A DNA stretch of 45,846 nucleotides from Dehalococcoidia bacterium (GCA_009692665.1 SHYT01000011.1:1-45846); one strand, 5' to 3'; positions 26,597 to 34,945 are shown, numbered from the stretch's first letter. Numbers and translations are program-made. The notes: generated by a model not told the origin, from the letters alone.

Positions 26597-27454
26597 ATGG
26601 CAGTCGTTGTCGCCCCACAACAGGTCCCGATCCCCAAGGCGCGCGGCGAGCGGCCGTGGGGCGCGTGGGGACTGCGGACCATCGCGTTGGTATACCTGGC
26701 GCTGATGATCGTGGTGCCGCTGTCAGCCGTGGTGGCCGAAGGGCTGAGCGGCGGGCTCGGCGGCCTGTGGCACGACCTGAACAAGTTTAGCGCGCAGGGC
26801 GCGCTGTTTCTGACGCTGTGGACGGGAGCCATCATGACCGTCATTAACGTGGTCATGGGCACGCTGACGGCGTACGTACTCGTGCGCTACCAGTTTCCGG
26901 GCAAAGCCCTGCTGAACGCCATTATCGACATGCCCGTGGCGATTCCCACACTGGTTTCCGGCCTCATGCTGGTCATCTTGCTGGGGCCGCAAGAGGTCAT
27001 CGGCAAGTGGCTGGACGCTGTGGGTATTCATATCATCTTCAACTGGCCCGCCATTGTCATCGCGCTCCTATTCACGACATTTCCGCTCGTGGTGCGCGCT
27101 GTGCAGCCGGTGCTGGAAGAATTGGAGATTGACCAGGAGGAAGCCGCGTACTCGCTGGGAGCTACGCAGTGGCAGACGTTTCGGCACGTGATGCTGCCGG
27201 CACTGCGGCCTGCCGTCATTTCCGGCGGACTGCTGACGTTCGCGCGGGCGCTCGGCGAGTTCGGGTCGATTGTGCTGGTGGCTGGCAACCTGCCAGGCAA
27301 AACGCTCACCGCGCCCGTCTACATCCTGGGCGAAATCGAAAGCGGGTCGCCCAGAAGCGCGAGCGCGATGTCGCTGGTGCTTCTGACCATCTCGTTTGTC
27401 ATGATCATCCTGCTGGACTGGCTGCAGCGGCGGCGCATGGCGAGGCGGGACTGA
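26597..27454 (+). CDS. cysT: Sulfate ABC transporter permease CysT (CysU)
   Basis: Inner-membrane permease of 285 residues with about six transmembrane segments (first at 26-50, TIALVYLALMIVVPLSAVV). The EAA loop, which contacts the ATPase, is EEAAYSLGATQWQTFRHVML near residue 180, and GGLLTFARALGEFGSIVLVAGN follows, typical of sulfate permeases. It starts 6 bases after sbp and overlaps cysW by one base (TGATG), so the transporter is translated as a coupled unit. Confidence 0.95.
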   Translation: MAVVVAPQQVPIPKARGERPWGAWGLRTIALVYLALMIVVPLSAVVAEGLSGGLGGLWHDLNKFSAQGALFLTLWTGAIMTVINVVMGTLTAYVLVRYQFPGKALLNAIIDMPVAIPTLVSGLMLVILLGPQEVIGKWLDAVGIHIIFNWPAIVIALLFTTFPLVVRAVQPVLEELEIDQEEAAYSLGATQWQTFRHVMLPALRPAVISGGLLTFARALGEFGSIVLVAGNLPGKTLTAPVYILGEIESGSPRSASAMSLVLLTISFVMIILLDWLQRRRMARRD

Positions 27455-28281
27455 TGGCCACAGCTGCGTCCCCAGGGAAGCGCATGGCGACGAGCCAGAA
27501 GGTGCTCATTGGCATCGTCGTGCTTTACGTGACGCTTCTCGTGGCTGTGCCGGTTCTGGCGCTTTTCCCCAAAGCATTTTCTCATGGACTAGTTGCCGTC
27601 GTGCAGTCGCTGGTGCAGAAAGACGCGCTGGTGGCGCTTCGTCTGACCGTGCTGCTAGCGTTGATCGCCGTAGTCATTAACGCAGTCTTCGGCCTGGTCC
27701 TGGCTATGGTGCTGGTCAGGCAGAACTTTTGGGGCAAGAGCGTGGTCAACGCCATCATCAACCTGCCCTTCGTGGTATCGCCCGTCATTGTCGGGTTCAT
27801 GTTTTTGGTGCTCTTCGGCAAGAACGGCTGGTTTGAGCCGGTTGTGAACTCGCTGGGCTTCAGGGTGGTGTTCAGTTGGCCCGGCATGATGCTGGCGACC
27901 ATCTTCGTGTCGCTGCCGTTCGTGTGCCGCGAGGTGATGCCCGTGCTGCAAGAGCAAGGCATTGAGCACGAGCAGGCGGCGTATACGCTCGGCGCGTCCA
28001 GGTGGCAGACGTTCTGGCGAGTGACGCTGCCAGGCGTGCGCCGCGCGCTGCTGTACGGCGTCACGCTCACGTTCGCGCGGGCCATGGGCGAGTTCGGCGC
28101 CATCATGGTCGTCGGCGGCGCGCTCATCGGCAAAACGGAGACGTCAACGCTGTACATCTTCCGGGCGCTTGAAGAGCGCATGTACGTTGCAGGGTACTCA
28201 GCAGCATTACTGTTAGCAGTGATTTCCTTCGCGACTTTGATCTTGCTAGAGCTGAGCAAGCGGCGGGAGGTAAAGGACTGA
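27454..28281 (+). CDS. cysW: Sulfate ABC transporter permease CysW
   Basis: Second permease subunit, 275 residues, six predicted membrane segments. The EAA loop is EHEQAAYTLGASRWQTFWRV and the following FARAMGEFGAIMVVGGALIGKT is the CysW-type signature. The start at 27454 overlaps the cysT stop by one base; a much longer upstream frame reads through cysT in another frame and is not real. The stop overlaps the cysA start in the same TGATG manner. Confidence 0.95.
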   Translation: MATAASPGKRMATSQKVLIGIVVLYVTLLVAVPVLALFPKAFSHGLVAVVQSLVQKDALVALRLTVLLALIAVVINAVFGLVLAMVLVRQNFWGKSVVNAIINLPFVVSPVIVGFMFLVLFGKNGWFEPVVNSLGFRVVFSWPGMMLATIFVSLPFVCREVMPVLQEQGIEHEQAAYTLGASRWQTFWRVTLPGVRRALLYGVTLTFARAMGEFGAIMVVGGALIGKTETSTLYIFRALEERMYVAGYSAALLLAVISFATLILLELSKRREVKD

Positions 28282-29342
28282 TGTCGGTGGTGGTGAAGAA
28301 CCTGGACAAGAAATTCGGCAGCTTTGGCGCCGTCAACAACGTGTCGTTTGAGGTGCAGGAGGGCGAGCTGGCTGCGCTGCTGGGACCCAGCGGCGCGGGC
28401 AAAAGCACGATACTCCGGATGATTGGCGGGCTGGAGCAGCCGGATACTGGCACGATTGAGCTTGACGGCGTTGACGTGTCGCGCATGAGCCCGCAGCAGC
28501 GTGGCGCGGGATTTGTCTTCCAGAGCTACGCCCTCTTCAAGCACATGACGATAACCCAGAACATCGCGTTTGGGCTAGAAGTGCGGCACGTGGCGAAAAA
28601 CGAGGTCCGTGAGCGCGTGCGAGAGCTACTGAACCTGGTGAAGTTGGACGGCTATGGCAACCACTATCCGTCGCAGCTCTCCGGCGGGCAGCGGCAGCGG
28701 GTGGCGCTCGCACGGGCGCTGGCGCCAAGGCCGCGCGTGATGCTGCTGGATGAGCCGTTTGGAGCGTTGGACGCCCGTGTGCGCGTGGAGCTGCGGGAGT
28801 GGATCCGGCGGCTGCATGACGATGTGCACGTGACCAGCATCTTCGTGACGCACGACCAGGAAGAGGCGCTGGAGATCTCTGACAAGATTGTGGTCATCAA
28901 TGAAGGGAACGTGGAGCAGATCGGTTCGCCCTCGGATCTCTACGACCGGCCCGCCACGCCGTTCGTCGCCAGTTTCATCGGGCCCATTAATGTATTCAAG
29001 GGGGAAGCGGCCGAGGGAAAGGCTACGTTCGGGCACATGTCGGTGCCCTTGCCACGGAGCATGGAGCAGGCGACGGGGGCAGTGGACGTGTTCATCCGGC
29101 CGTTTGACTTTTTCATGTCCACGGAAGGACACGACGGCCGGGGCGTGGAGGCGAAGGTGCAACGGGTTGCGCTGATTGGGGGAAGCGTCAAGCTGAGCCT
29201 GGTGCTGTTTGGCGGCGAACGGGTCGAGGTGCAGTTGGATCGGGAGCACTTCGGGTCCCTGGACATTGAGGTTGGCGAAGAGGTGTGGCTGACGCCAAAG
29301 GCAGCGAAGGTCTTTTCTAAAGCGCATCAACCACTGGCATAA
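28281..29342 (+). CDS. cysA: Sulfate ABC transporter ATP-binding protein CysA
   Basis: ATPase that drives sulfate import. The 353-residue protein has Walker A GPSGAGKST (35-43), Q-loop Gln81, signature LSGGQRQR (133-140), Walker B VMLLDE (153-158) and the H-loop VTHDQEEALE. The C-terminal part, about residues 240-350, is a TOBE-like regulatory domain (VFIRPFDFFM, EVWLTPKAAKVF) as in CysA. It is the last gene of the sulfur superoperon, 19 bases before a strong terminator. Confidence 0.95.
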   Translation: MSVVVKNLDKKFGSFGAVNNVSFEVQEGELAALLGPSGAGKSTILRMIGGLEQPDTGTIELDGVDVSRMSPQQRGAGFVFQSYALFKHMTITQNIAFGLEVRHVAKNEVRERVRELLNLVKLDGYGNHYPSQLSGGQRQRVALARALAPRPRVMLLDEPFGALDARVRVELREWIRRLHDDVHVTSIFVTHDQEEALEISDKIVVINEGNVEQIGSPSDLYDRPATPFVASFIGPINVFKGEAAEGKATFGHMSVPLPRSMEQATGAVDVFIRPFDFFMSTEGHDGRGVEAKVQRVALIGGSVKLSLVLFGGERVEVQLDREHFGSLDIEVGEEVWLTPKAAKVFSKAHQPLA

Positions 29343-29361
29343 TCAAGGAGCCGATGGAACC

Positions 29362-29400
29362 AAACAGAAGGGCCGCAGCAATGCTGCGGCCCTTCTGTTT
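29362..29400. terminator. Bidirectional intrinsic terminator
   Basis: A perfect 17-bp stem (arms 29362-29378 and 29384-29400) with loop CAATG, AAA on the left and TTT on the right, ends the sulfur operon and the convergent small membrane gene. Confidence 0.88.
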
Positions 29401-29411
29401 GAGCAGGCTGA

Positions 29412-29792
29412 TTAGTTACGGAATCGGAAGTTCTTCTTCCAACGGTCAAACCAGGCGGTTTTGTTGGAGTCTCTCACGGGGCGGCCACGCCACCGCTTGT
29501 CGGCTTTGTTGCCCCAGTGGACAAGGAACATAGCATAGGCGGCGATGAACCCGATGAGGCCAAGCCAGAACACAACGGTCATCACGTCCGGCGCGGCCCC
29601 ACGGACCAGGAGTGCTCCAAGAATCAAGATCAGGCTTGTAACAAGGATTCTGCCAGGGGAAAAGATATTCCAAAAGCGGAGAGAGGAAACGCGCTGCCAC
29701 AGACCATGACGCCGTCGCACGCCTTTGCTTCCAAACTTCCCGACGTGTCCGGCCAGAATCTCTTCGATCTCTTCCCGGTACCGTTCCCTCAT
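29412..29792 (-). CDS. Small two-TM membrane protein of unknown function
   Basis: A 126-residue protein. The N-terminal cytosolic part starts MRERYREEIEEILAGHVGKF and resembles short Arg/Glu-rich openings seen in other Chloroflexota membrane proteins. Two hydrophobic segments follow (ILVTSLILILGALLV and VVFWLGLIGFIAAYAMFLV), then a basic C-terminal tail (RWRGRPVRD, DRWKKNFRF). The start at 29792 is chosen because the conserved-looking opening begins there; the frame extends to 29894 with unconserved sequence. No function can be assigned. Confidence 0.6.
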   Translation of the reverse strand: MRERYREEIEEILAGHVGKFGSKGVRRRHGLWQRVSSLRFWNIFSPGRILVTSLILILGALLVRGAAPDVMTVVFWLGLIGFIAAYAMFLVHWGNKADKRWRGRPVRDSNKTAWFDRWKKNFRFRN

Positions 29793-30054
29793 GACCTCAT
29801 CTCCACCCAAAGGAAGGCTGCTTAAAATGGTCTGCCGCTGTAGCAGAAGCACTGGAGTATCCCAATACTGTGCACCGAGAAAAGAGATTGTCAATGATTT
29901 TCTTCATTGCGCACGGCTAACTATCAGACTGTTTGGGAACAGGAGCCTTCCTACACTGTTTTTTGTTGCATTGTTACCACTTTGTGCCTTTTTGTGCTCG
30001 CTCTCTTAACAACTTTGGGGGCATGCTAAAGGCAACTTATTTTTGGAGGGTTAC

Positions 30055-30450
30055 ATGGTATCACTTCAACAGAGCACATTGCCCGCTAGTTCCCAGACTA
30101 TTGAGTCACTACTCAGTGTCTTGCATATCAACGGGGGAATAGTCGTTCGTCCCAAGCTGGCAAGAAATGTACCGGTAGATGCAGAACCGTTGACGGAGCG
30201 GGAGCGGGAAGTGTTGTCGCTGGTGGCGGAGGGGAACTCGAATAAGCAGGTCGCGGCATCGCTGAGGATCTGCGAGGGCATGGTGAAGAACCACCTTACC
30301 TGTGGCGTTCGGCTATACCCCCCCCGTTCAGGATGCATCAAAGGTGATTTGTCGCATATACACCCCCTCAGTGCCAGATCCCCACGGATGTTCCGTAACC
30401 GCAACCGCTCAAACTGTCACCAAATGTCGTACAACTCACATGGAGGCTGA
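30055..30450 (+). pseudogene. LuxR-type DNA-binding protein, truncated in the HTH domain
   Basis: The ribosome binding site GGAGG and ATG at 30055 open a frame of 131 codons. Residues 44-80 are a clear LuxR/GerE HTH start: PLTEREREVLSLVAEGNSNK, then QVAASLRICEGMVKNHLT. Right after KNHL, where the family continues through the second half of the recognition region and the fourth helix, the sequence becomes unrelated (CGVRLYPPRSGCIKGD) and contains a run of eight C. Neither other frame restores the missing part, so this looks like a deletion or insertion remnant rather than a simple frameshift. There is no receiver domain upstream. The protein may be non-functional. Confidence 0.55.
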
Positions 30451-30706
30451 CAATCGCAAACATATCCATGTCATACAGTCCTGCAGCGTACGCAACATGG
30501 GTGCTTTCCCTCAGTCCTTCAGGACTAGGAGAGCATCCACTCCATGAATGTCGTCATCATTGAGTGAAATGTGTAGCAAGCCTAGAAACGTATGACGAAG
30601 CCGTGAAGTGCTTCTGCGCGTGTTGAGAATGCGCCTGCTGAGACTGTGGCGACAAAGTGGAAACGCTCGATATACACTGATAGCTGTTCTATTCAGGAGC
30701 GCAAAC
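30451..30706 (+). other. Non-coding interval after the LuxR remnant
   Basis: Together with the unrelated tail of the truncated LuxR frame (from about 30300) this makes roughly 400 bases without a convincing gene. Short frames lack ribosome binding sites. The promoter of the downstream cobalamin adenosyltransferase operon is expected here, but I see no consensus pair. Confidence 0.4.
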
Positions 30707-31267
30707 ATGGTCAAGATTTATACCAAGACAGGTGATAAGGGGCAAACAGGCCTTCTCTATGGCGGCCGGGTCCCCAAGACGGATCCGCGCGTTGAAGCGT
30801 ATGGCACAGTGGATGAAGCCTGCTCGGCGCTGGGTCTTGCGCGTGCGCTGGCAAAAGACCCAAAGGTGAAAGCTATCACACTCCAGGTGCAGCGCGAGTT
30901 GTTCACCGTGGGCGCTGAATTGGCTACGGACGCCAGTCAGCGCGCGAATTTCCTCAAGCACTTCGCACCGGTCACTCCAAAGATGACTGAGCAGCTGGAA
31001 ACCTGGCTGGACGAAATGGAAGCAGTAGTGCAGTTGCCACGCTCCTTCGTCATTCCAGGCGCGTCACCGGCATCAGCGGCTATGGACCTCGCGCGGAGCA
31101 CATTGCGGCGGGCGGAACGGCGCATCGTCGCCCTGCATGAAGCCGGACTGCTAGCGAACGAAGAGGTGCTGCGCTATGTGAACCGTCTCAATGACCTTGT
31201 GTTCATGCTGGCGCGCTATGAAGATCGTGCCCTGCCGCCCGAGTTGCTAACTGGAGACCGCCAGTGA
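30707..31267 (+). CDS. Cob(I)alamin adenosyltransferase, PduO/MMAB type
   Basis: Transfers adenosyl from ATP to cob(I)alamin, giving coenzyme B12. The 186-residue protein begins with the diagnostic VKIYTKTGDKGQTGLLYGG followed by VEAYGTVDEACSALGLAR, and has the later motifs FVIPGASPASAAMDLARSTLRRAER and LLANEEVLRYVNRLNDLVFMLARY. These define the PduO-type rather than the CobA or EutT type. ATG at 30707 has AGGAG at the right distance; the longer frame from 30608 is not conserved. It overlaps hisH by four bases (GTGA), an unusual partner, and no other B12 gene is nearby. Confidence 0.93.
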   Translation: MVKIYTKTGDKGQTGLLYGGRVPKTDPRVEAYGTVDEACSALGLARALAKDPKVKAITLQVQRELFTVGAELATDASQRANFLKHFAPVTPKMTEQLETWLDEMEAVVQLPRSFVIPGASPASAAMDLARSTLRRAERRIVALHEAGLLANEEVLRYVNRLNDLVFMLARYEDRALPPELLTGDRQ

Positions 31268-31902
31268 GCGGATTGCGCGTTGCCGTCATTGACTATGAGG
31301 CGGGGAACCTCCGCAGTGTGGAGAAGGCGCTGGAGACCGTGGGCGCCAGCCCGCTGGTGACAAGTAAGCCTCAGGATATCCTCGCCGCTGACGCCGTTGT
31401 GCTGCCTGGTCAGGGTCGCTGCGACGCCGCCATGGTGGCGTTGCAGGCCAAGGAACTGACTGCTGCGGTGCACCAGGTCATCCGGCAGGGCAAGCCCTTC
31501 TTTGGCGTCTGCGTCGGCCTTCAGCTCCTTTTCGACAGTTCAGAAGAAGGCAACGCGGCGTGCCTTGGCGTCATTCCGGGCCGCGTGCGCCGGTTTGTGC
31601 CGGGGCTTAAGGTGCCGCACATGGGCTGGAACCAGGTGACGTTTAGGGTGGACCACCCAGTGTTTGCCGGCGTGCCGCAGGGGAGCTACTTCTACTTTGT
31701 GCACAGCTACTACCCGGACCCCAAAGACCAATCGTGGGTGGCTGGCACCGCAACCTACGGCATCGATTTTTGCTGCGCAGCCGCCAGAGGCAACCTGGTC
31801 GCCACGCAGTTCCATCCAGAGAAGAGCGGCCCGGTTGGCCTCAAGCTCTACGAGAATTTCGTCCAGTTTGCGGCGCGAGTCGCCTCTAAAGCAGCGCGGT
31901 AG
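31264..31902 (+). CDS. hisH: Imidazole glycerol phosphate synthase glutaminase subunit HisH
   Basis: Class I glutamine amidotransferase that supplies ammonia to HisF in histidine synthesis. The 212-residue protein starts with GTG. DYEAGNLRSVEKAL, PGQGRCDAAM, the nucleophile elbow FFGVCVGLQLLF (Cys83), HMGWNQV, FVHSYY and the catalytic His and Glu in TQFHPEKSG are all present. HisF is not in the window. The gene is followed by a Zn-ribbon microprotein and hisA, so it is part of a partial his operon. Confidence 0.95.
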   Translation: MSGLRVAVIDYEAGNLRSVEKALETVGASPLVTSKPQDILAADAVVLPGQGRCDAAMVALQAKELTAAVHQVIRQGKPFFGVCVGLQLLFDSSEEGNAACLGVIPGRVRRFVPGLKVPHMGWNQVTFRVDHPVFAGVPQGSYFYFVHSYYPDPKDQSWVAGTATYGIDFCCAAARGNLVATQFHPEKSGPVGLKLYENFVQFAARVASKAAR

Positions 31903-31929
31903 CGGTAAGCCGTTCAAACGGAGGCGGGT

Positions 31930-32058
31930 ATGCCAATAGCAAATAGGGGCGGTTGGAAGACCTGCAGTCGTGGGCATAAGTATCGTGGCCCCGGTGGTTG
32001 CCCTGTGTGTTGGTCCGGCAACCGCAAAGCCGGTGTTGCGAAGCCCACACAGAAGTGA
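31930..32058 (+). CDS. Zinc-ribbon microprotein between hisH and hisA
   Basis: A 42-residue frame, shorter than usual annotation cut-offs, starting MPIANRGGWKTCSRGHKYRG and continuing PGGCPVCWSG. Cys12, His16, Cys24 and Cys27 form a C-x3-H...C-x2-C pattern that fits a single zinc site, and the rest is basic. The ribosome binding site (ACGGAGGCGGGT directly ahead of ATG) is among the strongest in the window. It ends 17 bases before hisA. I recall small C-x-x-G-H...C-P-x-C-W proteins elsewhere but know no function. Confidence 0.6.
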   Translation: MPIANRGGWKTCSRGHKYRGPGGCPVCWSGNRKAGVAKPTQK

Positions 32059-32075
32059 AAGCGAAGCCCGCTGGT

Positions 32076-32816
32076 ATGGACGTCATCCCTGCAATTGACC
32101 TGCACGGGGGCCTCTGCGTCCGGCTTTATCAAGGTGACTACACCAAAGAGCAGGTCTTCTCCAATGACCCCGTGGCAATGGCCCACCGCTGGCAGCAAGA
32201 AGGCGCAACGCTCCTGCACGTTGTTGACCTGGACGGCGCCGCCACAGGCAATCCCGCAAACCTCAGCGCCATCGAGCGTATCGCTAAAGAGACCTCCCTT
32301 CACGTGGAGGTCGGCGGTGGCATCCGCACCGTGGAGATCGCCCGCCGTATCCTTTCCCTCGGTATCCAGCGCGTCTTCCTCGGTACCGTCGCTGTTGAGC
32401 AGCCGGAGATTGTCGCTCAGATGCTGCATGCGTTTGGTGCGGAGCGCGTTGGCGTTGGCATTGACGCACGGAACGGCAAAGTGGCCGTCAAAGGCTGGAA
32501 GGAGCAGTCGTCCGTGGATGCGCTGACGCTCCTGGAGTCAATGTCTAAAATCGGCGTCCGTGTTTTTGACTATACAGACATCTCCCGCGACGGCGCTGGC
32601 ACAGAGCCAAACTTCGACGCGCTGGCCGAAGCCGTCGCCCACGTCCGTGGCGACATCATTGCCGCAGGTGGCGTGACCAGCGTTGAGCATGTGCGGCGTT
32701 TGAAAGCGGTTGGCGTCGCCGGATGCATCATTGGCAGGGCTCTGTATACTGGTGACATCAAGCTGCCGGAAGCACTGGCCGCAGCCCGGGACACGCAGCA
32801 AAAGAAAAAGCAGTAA
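32076..32816 (+). CDS. hisA: ProFAR isomerase HisA
   Basis: 1-(5-phosphoribosyl)-5-[(5-phosphoribosylamino)methylideneamino]imidazole-4-carboxamide isomerase of histidine synthesis, a TIM barrel. The 246-residue protein has the catalytic Asp8 in VIPAIDLHGG, VVDLDGA, EVGGGIRT, a second catalytic Asp in VGIDARNGKVAVKGW, TDISRDGAGTEPNF and IAAGGVTS. The two phosphate-binding halves are both visible. HisF would have a different opening (KRIIPCLDV). The start at 32076 is set by the conserved MDVIPAIDL; a longer frame would overlap the microprotein. Confidence 0.95.
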   Translation: MDVIPAIDLHGGLCVRLYQGDYTKEQVFSNDPVAMAHRWQQEGATLLHVVDLDGAATGNPANLSAIERIAKETSLHVEVGGGIRTVEIARRILSLGIQRVFLGTVAVEQPEIVAQMLHAFGAERVGVGIDARNGKVAVKGWKEQSSVDALTLLESMSKIGVRVFDYTDISRDGAGTEPNFDALAEAVAHVRGDIIAAGGVTSVEHVRRLKAVGVAGCIIGRALYTGDIKLPEALAAARDTQQKKKQ

Positions 32817-32827
32817 GGAAGAATGCG

Positions 32828-33061
32828 ATGCCTCTGTACCAGTACAGGTGTAAAACCTGCAAACACGAATTTGACCAGTTCCGGCCCATGAGTCAGTCCG
32901 CGCAGGACAGCGCCTGCCCAGGGTGCAAGCAGCAGGCTGTGCGTGTATTGTCTGTCTTCAGCACACTCTCACTCAACAGCTTCTCAGGTCCCGCGTGCGA
33001 GGCAACCGGTGCCTCCTGTGCCGCCGAGAGCCGCGGCTGCGCCTGCTGCGTCCAACAGTAG
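32828..33061 (+). CDS. FmdB family putative regulatory zinc-ribbon protein
   Basis: A 77-residue protein. The FmdB motif is complete: MPLYQYRCKTCKHEFDQF with C-x2-C, then ACPGCKQQAVRVLS with the second C-x2-C. The C-terminal part is again Cys-rich (CEATGASCAAESRGCACC), more than in most FmdB-like proteins, and may bind a further metal ion. The family was named from a formamide-amidase gene cluster, but its true role is unclear. It starts 11 bases after hisA and is likely in the same transcript. Confidence 0.88.
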   Translation: MPLYQYRCKTCKHEFDQFRPMSQSAQDSACPGCKQQAVRVLSVFSTLSLNSFSGPACEATGASCAAESRGCACCVQQ

Positions 33062-33110
33062 CAACCGTCATCATTACCTTCCTACGCAGATGGCCGTGCC
33101 AAGTACTCCA

Positions 33111-33503
33111 CTACCGCACGGCCACAGTAAATGTAGATGTCCGTATCGGCGCCACATTCGTCTCCCACGGCCTGCGGTAGTTCAGCGTCAGCCTCGTCTC
33201 GCCTTTCCCTGCTGGGGCAAATGTCCATACCTCTGTCCCGCCTGCGCCTGGAGGAAGTGGCTTGGTGCCTGGGAAGACATATATAGTACTGACCAGGGCC
33301 GCCACCTTTCCGTCCGGCGGGTGCGCCAGCTCCCAGGAATAGCCGGTCGTGTGGTTTGCGTCCAGCGAGATTGTGAACTGCTGCCCCGCATCTACAACAA
33401 TTGGCTTGCCGGGATCGGTAAAGGAAGTAGTGCTTTTCGAATCACACGCGGCCAAGCCGAAAAGCGCGACCGTCCCCAGCACTGCGACAATCGTCTTATT
33501 CAC
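33111..33503 (-). CDS. Chagasin-like cysteine peptidase inhibitor (I42 family) lipoprotein
   Basis: A 130-residue protein. The signal peptide ends in lipobox FGLAAC (Cys20). The three chagasin loops are recognisable: NHTTGYSWEL (family NPTTGY-x-W), GAGGTEVWTF (G-x-GG-x-x-x-W) and NYRRPWE (RPWE). In the family these loops enter the active-site cleft of papain-like proteases. GTG at 33503 has AGGAG six bases upstream and is preferred over the GTG at 33509. It lies right behind the SDR gene on the same strand and probably shares its transcript. Confidence 0.85.
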   Translation of the reverse strand: MNKTIVAVLGTVALFGLAACDSKSTTSFTDPGKPIVVDAGQQFTISLDANHTTGYSWELAHPPDGKVAALVSTIYVFPGTKPLPPGAGGTEVWTFAPAGKGETRLTLNYRRPWETNVAPIRTSTFTVAVR

Positions 33504-33512
33504 AGTCACCTC

Positions 33513-34289
33513 CTAGAAGAGAGACTTTGACTGTCCGCCGTCCACGTTGATGCTCACGCCGGCGACGAGGTCGGCGCGGTCTGAGCAGAGGAAGGCCACC
33601 ATCTCGCCAATGGGCTCGGGCCAGCCAAACTTTCCCATCGGCAGGTTGCGGGCAACGAACTCCTGTACGATTTCCGGTGAGCTTGTGTTTACGAACCTGT
33701 CCCAACTTCCACCGGGGAACTGGATGGAGCCAGGAGAGACGGTGTTGAATAGCACATTGTCTTGTGCGTAGGTGAGTGCCATGTGCTTCGAGAACGCAAT
33801 GAGCGCGGCCTTGGCAGTCATGTAAGACAGCGCGCCGCCGTACTCGCGCCCAAAGATGGAAGCGATGCTTACCACCCGGCCCCACCGACGCTCCCGCATG
33901 CCGGGCAGCACCAGGCGCGTAAGGCGGATGGCGGAGGACAGGTTGATGTTCAACGTATCATTCCAGTCCTGGTCTGTAGTGGTGTCGAACTCGCGGCCGC
34001 CGCGGGTGCCCCCGGCATTGTTCACGAGGATATCTACAGGACCAAGCGCTCTCCGGGTCTCGTCGTAGAACTTTTCCAGGTCAGCCTCTACCATCACGTT
34101 GGCAGGTATGGCTACCGCGTTGCCACCGTGCTTGCGGATCTCGGCGACGACCGGCTGGAGGGCATCGGCGGTGCGGGCGCAAATGGCTACATTGCAGCCC
34201 TCGCGGGCCAACGTGAGCGCAATCTGGCGCCCCAGGCCCCGGCTGCCGCCGGTGACCATTGCGACGCGCCCCTTAATGCCAAGGTCCAT
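33513..34289 (-). CDS. Short-chain dehydrogenase/reductase (SDR)
   Basis: A 258-residue classical SDR with the cofactor motif VTGGSRGLGRQIAL (about residues 11-24), NNAGG, the catalytic Ser in VVSIASIFG and the Y-x3-K pair in LSYMTAKAAL, and a C-terminal GVSINVDGGQSKSLF. The Gly-rich loop and the following residues (ICARTADAL) suggest NADP preference, but this is weak evidence. The substrate is unknown; FabG-like or secondary alcohol oxidation are equally possible. The start at 34289 has AGGAGGT ahead of the ATG; the long frame to 34517 overlaps the divergent sufU promoter region and is rejected. Confidence 0.88.
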   Translation of the reverse strand: MDLGIKGRVAMVTGGSRGLGRQIALTLAREGCNVAICARTADALQPVVAEIRKHGGNAVAIPANVMVEADLEKFYDETRRALGPVDILVNNAGGTRGGREFDTTTDQDWNDTLNINLSSAIRLTRLVLPGMRERRWGRVVSIASIFGREYGGALSYMTAKAALIAFSKHMALTYAQDNVLFNTVSPGSIQFPGGSWDRFVNTSSPEIVQEFVARNLPMGKFGWPEPIGEMVAFLCSDRADLVAGVSINVDGGQSKSLF

Positions 34290-34414
34290 AGTAACCTCCT
34301 GAGTACACCCACCCTTTTGATCGCATCTATTGTAGCAAAGGGCTGTTCCCATTCCGTGGTGGGCGCGGCGCACAGCGCGGTACAATACAAGTAACGCACT
34401 CAGAGCAGGGGACC

Positions 34415-34894
34415 ATGACGGAACCGCAAACGCCCGCAGTGGCCTGGGAAGAGCTTGATGAGCTCTACCGGCATACAATTCTGGACCACTACAAGAATCC
34501 CCGGAACCGCGAAGCACTGGCCCATCCGGATGCGCAGGCGCGCGGCTACAACCCCTTCTGTGGCGATGAGGTGAAGCTAGCGTTTGCAGTCCGTGGCGGG
34601 CGCGTGCAGCAGGTCAGCGCGCAGAGTCAGGGGTGCGCTATTTGCCAGGCTTCAGCGTCGTTGATGTCTGAAATGCTGAAAGGCACACGGACGGATAAGC
34701 TCCGGTGGTTCGCTGAGCGGTTTCGAGAGCTGATGCGCGGCAAGGGGCTCTCTGCCGAAGAGCGGCACGTATTTGGCGATGTGGAGGCACTGGCTGGTGT
34801 CGCCCAGTTCCCCATACGCATCAAATGCGCGTTGCTGGCATGGTCTACGCTGGACGAGGCGATGGACGACTACGAAGCCAGGCATAAAACGTAA
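34415..34894 (+). CDS. sufU: SufU-type iron-sulfur cluster assembly protein
   Basis: SUF-pathway partner of the cysteine desulfurase SufS (zinc-dependent sulfur acceptor, related to the IscU scaffold). The 159-residue protein has LYRHTILDHYKNPRN near the start and the three active-site cysteines: Cys49 in NPFCGD (with the conserved Asp), Cys74 in GCAICQAS and Cys138 in RIKCALLAW. The long insertion between the second and third cysteines (about residues 85-125) distinguishes SufU from IscU. No other suf gene is in the window; it is followed by a terminator. Confidence 0.92.
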   Translation: MTEPQTPAVAWEELDELYRHTILDHYKNPRNREALAHPDAQARGYNPFCGDEVKLAFAVRGGRVQQVSAQSQGCAICQASASLMSEMLKGTRTDKLRWFAERFRELMRGKGLSAEERHVFGDVEALAGVAQFPIRIKCALLAWSTLDEAMDDYEARHKT

Positions 34895-34945
34895 GTCTAT
34901 CAGCCGCCTGGAATTCCGCCCCCAATACCCAGGCCCAAATATGAG

